DNA of 45,117 bases from Spirochaetota bacterium (GTDB taxonomy: Bacteria; Spirochaetota; Spirochaetia; Treponematales; UBA12059), in NCBI GenBank assembly GCA_003247225.1, contig QKAK01000136.1, forward strand, positions 1 through 45,117, given 5' to 3'. Below, piece by piece: positions 39,973 to 45,117 of the stretch. Position 1 is the stretch's first letter. Every line of letters starts with the position of its first letter. The notes under the pieces were generated by a model. That model was not told where the DNA came from and made no database searches. It saw nothing but the letters and a program-made list of their open reading frames with translations. The translations under genes and the position numbers were made by a program.

Positions 39973-40004
39973 CTCCGCCGGCCCGGCTCCGGAGCCGGCG
40001 GAGG
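39973..40004 (+). promoter_or_regulatory. Hairpin covering the Shine-Dalgarno of the alcohol dehydrogenase
   Basis: CTCCGCCGGC (39973-39982) is fully complementary to GCCGGCGGAG (39994-40003). The right arm contains most of the GGAGG (40000-40004) that serves ATG 40009. When formed, the hairpin would hide the ribosome binding site. It follows the fecR-like stop directly and could alternatively act as a weak terminator. Confidence 0.5.
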
Positions 40005-40008
40005 CGAT

Positions 40009-41208
40009 ATGAAGGACTATAGCTCACCATTCACCTACTACGGCCCGACCAGGCTGGTCTTCGGGCGCGGCGTCACCGCCGGCGCCGGCGGGCTCGTCGC
40101 CGGGCTCGGCGTACGCTCCGCGCTGCTCGTCTGCGGCTCGGGCGCCACGCGCCGGTCCGCCGGCTTCGCCGCGCTCGCGGCCTCGCTCGAGGCGGCCGGC
40201 GTCAGGGCTACCCTGTTCGACAAGGTAACGCCGGACCCTCACGCGGCCCTGGTCGCCGAGGCGGCCGACGCGATACGCTCCGGCGCTCTCGAGGCGGTCG
40301 TCGCGTACGGCGGCGGCAGCCCGATAGACTGCGCCAAGAGCGCGGCCCTGGCCGCGGCCAACGGCGGCCCGATACTCGACTACGTGCGCGGCGAGGCGAC
40401 GCCGGGCAGGCCGGCCCTGCCCATCGTCGCGGTGACGAGCACCGCGGGCACCGGCAGCGAGATGAGCTCGGCGGCCGTCACGACCGACCGCGCCACCGGC
40501 CAGAAGCTCGGCTACACCAACGAGTCCTTCTTCCCGCGGCTCGCGATCGTCGACCCGGAGAACCACGCGTCGATGCCGGCCGGCGTCACCGCCGCGACCG
40601 GCATGGACGCCCTGACCCACGCCGTCGAGAGCTACCTCTCGCTCGCGGCCAACCCGCTCAGCGACGCCGTGAACCTGCGCGTCGTATCGATGATAGCCCG
40701 GTCGCTGGCGCGGGCCTACCGCGACGGCTCCGACCTGGAGGCCCGCTCCGGCATGGCCGTCGCGAGCGCCGTAGCCGGCGTCGCGTTCTCGCAGACCGGC
40801 CTGGGCATGGTCCACGGCTTCGCGCACCCGGTGGGCGCCAGGCACGGGGTAGCCCACGGACTGGCCAACGCCGTGATCCTGCCCTACGTGATGTCCGCGC
40901 TGGCGCGGGACGCGGCGCCCCGGATGCGCGACCTGGCCGCCGCGATGGGAGCCTGCCGGCCCGACGCCGACGAGCGCTCGGGCGCCGCGGCCCTCGTACG
41001 GGTCATAGTCGACCTGAAGAAGGAACTGGGCGTACCCGAAGGCCTGTCGGGCGCCGGGATAGCCGCCTCCGACGCCCCGGCCCTGCTGGCCGACGCGATA
41101 GGCTACCGGAGCCGTCCGAAGAGCCCTCGGGCCTTCACGGACGCGGAGCTCGGCCGCCTGCTCGACGCCGCGATAGCCGGCGACCTCGAGGCGGCCGCGG
41201 CCCTCTGA
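40009..41208 (+). CDS. Iron-containing alcohol dehydrogenase
   Basis: Group III Fe-ADH of 399 residues, cytoplasmic, interconverting an alcohol and an aldehyde with NAD(P)H. N-terminal dinucleotide part: YGGGSPIDCAKS and STAGTGSEMSSAAV. The metal-binding helical part has the Asp/His ligands in GMDALTHAVESY, HGFAHPVGARHGVAHGLAN. The substrate is unknown; a role in fermentative alcohol formation, or together with the tungsten aldehyde oxidoreductase, is possible. Start ATG with GGAGG four bases upstream. Its stop lies 21 bases from the convergent sbcC stop. Confidence 0.93.
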   Translation: MKDYSSPFTYYGPTRLVFGRGVTAGAGGLVAGLGVRSALLVCGSGATRRSAGFAALAASLEAAGVRATLFDKVTPDPHAALVAEAADAIRSGALEAVVAYGGGSPIDCAKSAALAAANGGPILDYVRGEATPGRPALPIVAVTSTAGTGSEMSSAAVTTDRATGQKLGYTNESFFPRLAIVDPENHASMPAGVTAATGMDALTHAVESYLSLAANPLSDAVNLRVVSMIARSLARAYRDGSDLEARSGMAVASAVAGVAFSQTGLGMVHGFAHPVGARHGVAHGLANAVILPYVMSALARDAAPRMRDLAAAMGACRPDADERSGAAALVRVIVDLKKELGVPEGLSGAGIAASDAPALLADAIGYRSRPKSPRAFTDAELGRLLDAAIAGDLEAAAAL

Positions 41209-41231
41209 GCCCCGGGCCCGGGCCCTGGCTC
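41207..41231. terminator. Hairpin between convergent genes
   Basis: GAGCC (41207-41211) and GGCTC (41227-41231) flank CCCGGGCCCGGG (41211-41222), a 12-base palindrome. It spans both stop codons and could slow transcription from either side; no T run is present. Confidence 0.4.
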
Positions 41232-44200
41232 AGGAGACGACGCGCAGGCTCGAGCCCGAGCTCGTCTTGATCACCTCGACGCGCGCGGGCACCCTGGAGC
41301 GCAGCTCGGCCACGTGCGACACGATGCCGATCACCCGCTCGCCGCGCACGCGGTCGAGCGCCTCCATCGCGCGGTCGAGCGTCTCGTCGTCGAGCGAGCC
41401 GAAGCCCTCGTCGATGAAGATGGAGTCGAGGGCGACGCCGCCGGCCCGCTCGACTATCACGTCGGACAGCCCGAGGGCCAGCGATATCGACGCCAGGAAC
41501 TTCTCGCCGCCGGACAGGCTCGACGCGGGCCTGGCCACGCCGGTGAACGAGTCGAGCACCGACAGGTCCAGACCGACGAAGCCGCGGCCGCCCGAGCGGT
41601 CGTCGGCGACCCGCATGTCGTAGCGGCCGTCCGACATCTCGCGCAGCCTCGCCGAGGCCCGCTCGACGACCATCGCGAAATAGCTCGCCAGCGTGAATAT
41701 CTTGAACGACACGTGCCGCCCGCCGACGTTGCCGTTGAGCAGGGCCGACAGGGCGACGAGGCGGTCGCCGCGCTCGCGCAGCGCCTGCCGCTCGTCGCGG
41801 ACCGCCGACAGCTCGTCGACCGCGGCGGCCAGCTCGCGCTCCGCGGCCGCCGCGGCGTCCAGGCGCGCCCTGGCGGCCGCGTAGGCCTCGTCGGCCGCCG
41901 CCCGACCGGCCTCGGCCGCGGCCAGGTCCGGTCGGCTCGCGCCGGCTACGGAACGCTCCGCGGCCTTGCATCGCGCCGCCGACGACGACTCGGCGGCCGC
42001 CCGCGCCCGTACCCGCTCGCGCGCCGAGGCTAGCTCGGCCGGCGGCATGCGGGCCGCGGACCAGGCTTCCTCGGTCTCGAAGCCCGCCTCGGCGAGCGCC
42101 CGGGACGCCGCCGCCTCGGCCTCGGCGAGCGACGCGGCCGCGCGCTCCAGCCGCCCGGCGGACTCGGACGCCCGAGCGACGGCCTCGCCCTTCCTGCGCC
42201 GCCAGCCGTCGATATCGGCCTGCAGCTTCGAGCGTTCCGAGGCCGCGGCCTCGCGCCTGAGCCGCAGCGCCTCCAGGAGCGGCCCCGGGTCGTCGCCGCC
42301 CGAGCCGCTCGACGCCTCGGCGATAGCGGCTTCGGCCGCCGAACGCTCGGACACGGCCGCCGATACCGAGGCCGCCGCCGCGTCCAGGACCTTCCTCCGG
42401 CGCTCGTACTCCGAACGCGCGGCGGCGGCCTCCCTGGCGCGCGACGACTCTGCGGCGATCGCCCGGTCGGCCGCCTCGAGCCGCCCCCGGGCCGCCCGAA
42501 CGGCTTCCTCGGCCGCGTCCGGAGCGACGGCGCCCGCGTAGCGGGCCGAGGCGCCGGCCCGTTCATCGATCGCCGCGGACAGCGCGGACAGCGCGGCCTT
42601 CGCGTCGGCGGCCTCGGCCCTGGCCGACTCGAGCGCGGAACGGGCCTCCTCGAGCCGCGTATCCGCCTCGGTCGTCTCCCCGGAGCCGCCGCCGGTCGAC
42701 GTCTCCGGCGCTGCCGGCGACGGGTGGTCGAACGAGCCGCATACGGGACAGGGCGAGCCCGGCCCGAGGCGGGCGGCCAGCCTGGAGGCGGCCCGGGCGT
42801 CGCGAAGCGACTCGACGACGGCCTCGGCCGCGGACAGCCCGCCGACGGCGGTAGCCAAGGCGGCGTCGGCCTCGGCGGAACGCGCGGCCGCGGCCTCGGC
42901 CCGCGACGCGATAGATCGCGTCTCCGCCTCGAAGCGCGCGGCTTCCGCCGCGAGCCGCTCCGCGTCGCGGGCCGCGTCGAGCGCGGCCGACGCGGCGTTC
43001 CGTTCGGCCGCCAGGGCGTCAGGGTCGGCCGCCCCGGACTCGATCGCGGCCAGACGGGCCGACGCCTCGGCGGCGGCCGACTCGGCCGCTTTCCTGGCGG
43101 CCTCGGCGGCGCCCAGGGCGGCCTTAGCCGACTCGAGCCGCGCCTTAGCCGCCGACAGCCGCTGCCAGGCGGCGGCCCGGGCCGACAGCAGCCCGGCCTC
43201 GCGGTCCATCGCCTCGAGCGCCTCGGCGAGTTCGGCCGCGCGCAGGCCTGCCCTATCGACGCCTTCGGAGGCGGCGTCGGCCTCGGCCAGCGCGGCCTCG
43301 GCGGCGGACAGCGACAGCTCGGCGGCCGCCTTCTCGGCCCTGGCGCGCCCGGCCGCCTTGACGGCCGCCTCGGCGCCGAGGCCGGCCTCGGCCCGGGACA
43401 GGCGGGCCATCAGGGAGGCGGCCTCGGCCGCTCCGGCGTCGAGGGCGGCCCGCTCGGCGAGCGCGGCGTCGTACTCGTCCCAGGCCCGGGCGGCCACGGC
43501 GGCCAGCTGGGCCGCCGCGTTGGCGGCGTCGCGGGCGGCGAGCGCGGCCGCGTCGGCGGCCCTCGCCTCGGCGAGGGCGTCGCGGGCCGCGGCGAGCGAC
43601 GCGTCGGGATCGTCGCCGAGCGCCGCCTCCATCGAGCCGGCCCTGTCGTCGAGCGCCTTGGCCCTAGCCTCCGCCTCCTTGGCCCGCAGCTTGGCCAGCT
43701 CGCTGACGGCGTCGTGCAGGTCGACGGGGAACAGCTTCTCGAGTATCTCGGTCCGCTCGCCCGTCCTCATCTCGAGGAAGCGCTGGAACTCGCCCTGGGG
43801 CAGCAGCACGATCTTGGTGAATTCCTTGGCCGACAGCCCGATCACGCGGGCGAGCGCGGCGTCTATCTCGTCTATACGGTCGGAGCGCGGCTCCCAGCCC
43901 GTCGGGCCGTAGCGCCAGAGCATCGCCTCGGCCGGCCGGTCGGTCAGGCCGGAGCCGCGCTTCTTAGGCACCGTCCTGGCCGGCCTGCGCCGTACGCGCC
44001 ATCGCTCCCGCCCGACCGAGAACTCCAGGTCGACGAAGGCCTCGTCGTCCGGCTCGGCGTAGTGCGACACCAGCTCGCGCCGGACCGCGGCCTGGCCGTA
44101 CAGCGCGTACGAGACGGCCTCGAAGATGGTGCTCTTGCCCGAGCCGGTCTTGCCGCAGACCAGGAACACGTCGCCGAGGGCGGTCGCGTCCAGCTCGGCC

Positions 44201-44250
44201 GTACCGGCGTAGGGGCCGATATTCGACATCGTCAGCCTACGGAGCCTCAC
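41230..44250 (-). CDS. sbcC: Exonuclease subunit SbcC
   Basis: SMC-like ATPase of 1006 residues, the large subunit of the SbcCD nuclease that opens DNA hairpins and blocked ends. N-terminal ATPase half with Walker A CGKTGSGKST and the Q-loop LPQGEFQRFLEM. A long coiled coil of Ala/Glu/Arg-rich helices follows (about 170-830), interrupted by the zinc hook SPCPVCGSFDHP (about 505). The C-terminal half has signature LSGGEKFLAS and Walker B SIFIDEGFGSLD. The GTG start (44250) follows GAGGAGG and overlaps the end of sbcD by 14 bases. The coiled coil is extremely alanine-rich. Confidence 0.95.
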   Translation of the reverse strand: MRLRRLTMSNIGPYAGTAELDATALGDVFLVCGKTGSGKSTIFEAVSYALYGQAAVRRELVSHYAEPDDEAFVDLEFSVGRERWRVRRRPARTVPKKRGSGLTDRPAEAMLWRYGPTGWEPRSDRIDEIDAALARVIGLSAKEFTKIVLLPQGEFQRFLEMRTGERTEILEKLFPVDLHDAVSELAKLRAKEAEARAKALDDRAGSMEAALGDDPDASLAAARDALAEARAADAAALAARDAANAAAQLAAVAARAWDEYDAALAERAALDAGAAEAASLMARLSRAEAGLGAEAAVKAAGRARAEKAAAELSLSAAEAALAEADAASEGVDRAGLRAAELAEALEAMDREAGLLSARAAAWQRLSAAKARLESAKAALGAAEAARKAAESAAAEASARLAAIESGAADPDALAAERNAASAALDAARDAERLAAEAARFEAETRSIASRAEAAAARSAEADAALATAVGGLSAAEAVVESLRDARAASRLAARLGPGSPCPVCGSFDHPSPAAPETSTGGGSGETTEADTRLEEARSALESARAEAADAKAALSALSAAIDERAGASARYAGAVAPDAAEEAVRAARGRLEAADRAIAAESSRAREAAAARSEYERRRKVLDAAAASVSAAVSERSAAEAAIAEASSGSGGDDPGPLLEALRLRREAAASERSKLQADIDGWRRRKGEAVARASESAGRLERAAASLAEAEAAASRALAEAGFETEEAWSAARMPPAELASARERVRARAAAESSSAARCKAAERSVAGASRPDLAAAEAGRAAADEAYAAARARLDAAAAAERELAAAVDELSAVRDERQALRERGDRLVALSALLNGNVGGRHVSFKIFTLASYFAMVVERASARLREMSDGRYDMRVADDRSGGRGFVGLDLSVLDSFTGVARPASSLSGGEKFLASISLALGLSDVIVERAGGVALDSIFIDEGFGSLDDETLDRAMEALDRVRGERVIGIVSHVAELRSRVPARVEVIKTSSGSSLRVVS

Positions 44251-45117
44251 GGCGCGCCTCCTCGTACAGCTCGGCGAACAGCGCCGCCGTCGCGTCGTCC
44301 GGGTCGCTCCCGGTCATCTCGCGATGGAACGCGGCGAAGTCGTCGGCGAGCGACGCGGCCGGCCGGCCCGGCTCGCGCGCGGAGGCCTCGTCGGCGGCCC
44401 GCTCGAACGCGGCCTGCCTGAGCGACATGATGAACGGGAAGCGCCGGCGCAGGGCGTCCATAGGGTTGAGCACGGCCGTCGCGTCGGACAGCGTCGCCTC
44501 GACGTAGTCGCCTGAATATCGATCGTAGCGCGGGTCGGACAGCACCTCGTCGAAGCTGCCCGAGACGCGGACCATGCGCCGCAGCGGCCGTACCGGCCTG
44601 AACTCCGCGGAGAAGCCGCCCGGCGAGACGTCGACCGACAGGAAGCCGCGCTCGGCGCCGGCCTCGGAGAAGCCGTAGGACAGGAGCGAGCCGGGATAGC
44701 GTCCGTTCGCCCCGGCGGACTGGGGACGGTGCAGGTGGCCGAGCGCCGCGTAGTCGAAGGCGGAGAAGGCCGACGCGTCGACGAGCTCGGCGCTGCGCCT
44801 CGCCCCCGGCGGCGAAGGCGTGGCAGACGAGGACGTCGGCCGCCCGGTCGTCGCCGTCGGCGGCCCGGGCCCGGGCCATCGCCTCGCCGATGCGGCGCGT
44901 CGCCTCGGCGAAGAGGTCGGCCTGGGAACGCAACGCCGGCTCGTCGTCCGCGGGAACGTCCGCGGGAACGTCCGCGGGAACGTCCGCCGTCTCGGCGTCC
45001 GGGCTTCCGGCGTCCGCGCTTTCGTCGGCGAACAGCTCCCGCTGCATGGCGGCGGGAGCTGCGGCTGCGGACGACGGCGACTGCTGCGGCGGCGCGGCGG
45101 ACGGAATCGCCGGCGCG
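44237..45117 (-). pseudogene. sbcD: Exonuclease subunit SbcD, partial and frameshifted
   Basis: The leftward frame enters from beyond the window edge. The upstream frame reads an Ala/Pro/Asp-rich stretch (45117 to about 44885, with ADVPADVPADVPAD) and then AADVLVCHAFAAG. The conserved continuation VDASAFSAFDYAALGHLHRPQ, with the metal-binding GHLH, is in the next frame down to the stop at 44237. The frames join at a run of five C (44803-44807; G on the coding strand). Removing one base gives a smooth reading HAFAAGARRSAELVDA. The first part with the N-terminal metal site lies outside. The ATG at 45047 is internal, not the start. It overlaps sbcC by 14 bases. Sequencing error is possible. Confidence 0.78.

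Noticed and set aside
42000-43700. Separate genes within the alanine-rich part of sbcC
   Set aside because: Several open frames appear because of base bias, but the sbcC frame is continuous and carries the zinc hook there.
1-45117. tRNA, rRNA, CRISPR array, prophage or replication origin
   Set aside because: Looked for by eye; no cloverleaf, rRNA segment, spaced repeats, phage genes or DnaA-box cluster was recognised. A tRNAscan or Rfam search would be decisive.

Overview
The window is a G+C-rich, densely packed bacterial chromosome segment. A free-living or host-associated spirochaete (Spirochaetales-like) fits best. The reasons are a surface-repeat protein of the type described in Leptospira (37395-38693), a fused AroD-AroE enzyme, a family II pyrophosphatase with regulatory domains, and periplasmic/outer-membrane proteins of diderm type. 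This assignment rests on gene content only; there is no rRNA or tRNA in the window.

Layout. 1-139 (-): start of a zinc-ribbon, transposase-like gene running off the edge. 258-5790 (+): a c-di-GMP phosphodiesterase (PAS, degenerate GGDEF, EAL), a PAP2 phosphatase and a two-subunit molybdenum hydroxylase without a FAD subunit, probably one transcript. 5776-7504 (-): metallo-beta-lactamase hydrolase and ApbE flavin transferase. 7557-9872: a membrane protein, a DbpA-domain RNA-binding protein and a secreted protein. 9881-14585: housekeeping genes (aroDE, era, pth, Mn-type pyrophosphatase). 14629-17231: a ThiS/MoaD-like sulfur carrier with a CPxW thioredoxin-like protein, divergent from a Cache/HisKA_2 sensor kinase whose ATP site looks degenerate. 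17389-23279 (+): an envelope cluster of outer-membrane barrel, FnIII-like lipoprotein and subtilisin lipoprotein. 23492-26130 (+): a 16-cysteine ferredoxin plus tungsten-type aldehyde oxidoreductase. 26207-26760 (-): a CopG/BrnT-like toxin-antitoxin operon whose toxin is broken by an in-frame TGA. 26891-27604 (-): Prx6-type peroxiredoxin. 27938-28558 (+): ACP-phosphodiesterase-like protein. 37228 down to 28555 (-): an eight-gene operon of serine hydrolase, GNAT, OppABCDF and a NamZ-type exo-muramidase, read here as a muropeptide uptake and breakdown locus. 37395-41208 (+): surface-repeat protein, FecR protein and iron alcohol dehydrogenase. 45117 down to 41230 (-): sbcD (incomplete, frameshifted) and sbcC.

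Expression signals. Several promoters can be read directly: a -35 beginning TTG or TTT, about 17 bases, then a -10 close to TATACT/TACACT. In many cases the -10 ends only 6-10 bases before the start codon, so these genes probably make leaderless or nearly leaderless mRNAs. Other genes, mainly envelope genes, have leaders with Shine-Dalgarno sites and GC hairpins. Genes within operons often overlap by ATGA or GTGA, and several convergent pairs overlap at their stop codons with no terminator between them.

The strongest leads are the leaderless promoter set, the nonsense-inactivated toxin next to an intact antitoxin, the frameshift in a C5/G5 run of sbcD, the NamZ/Opp locus, and the ThiS plus CPxW protein pair. 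I found no convincing wholly new defence or biosynthetic system.
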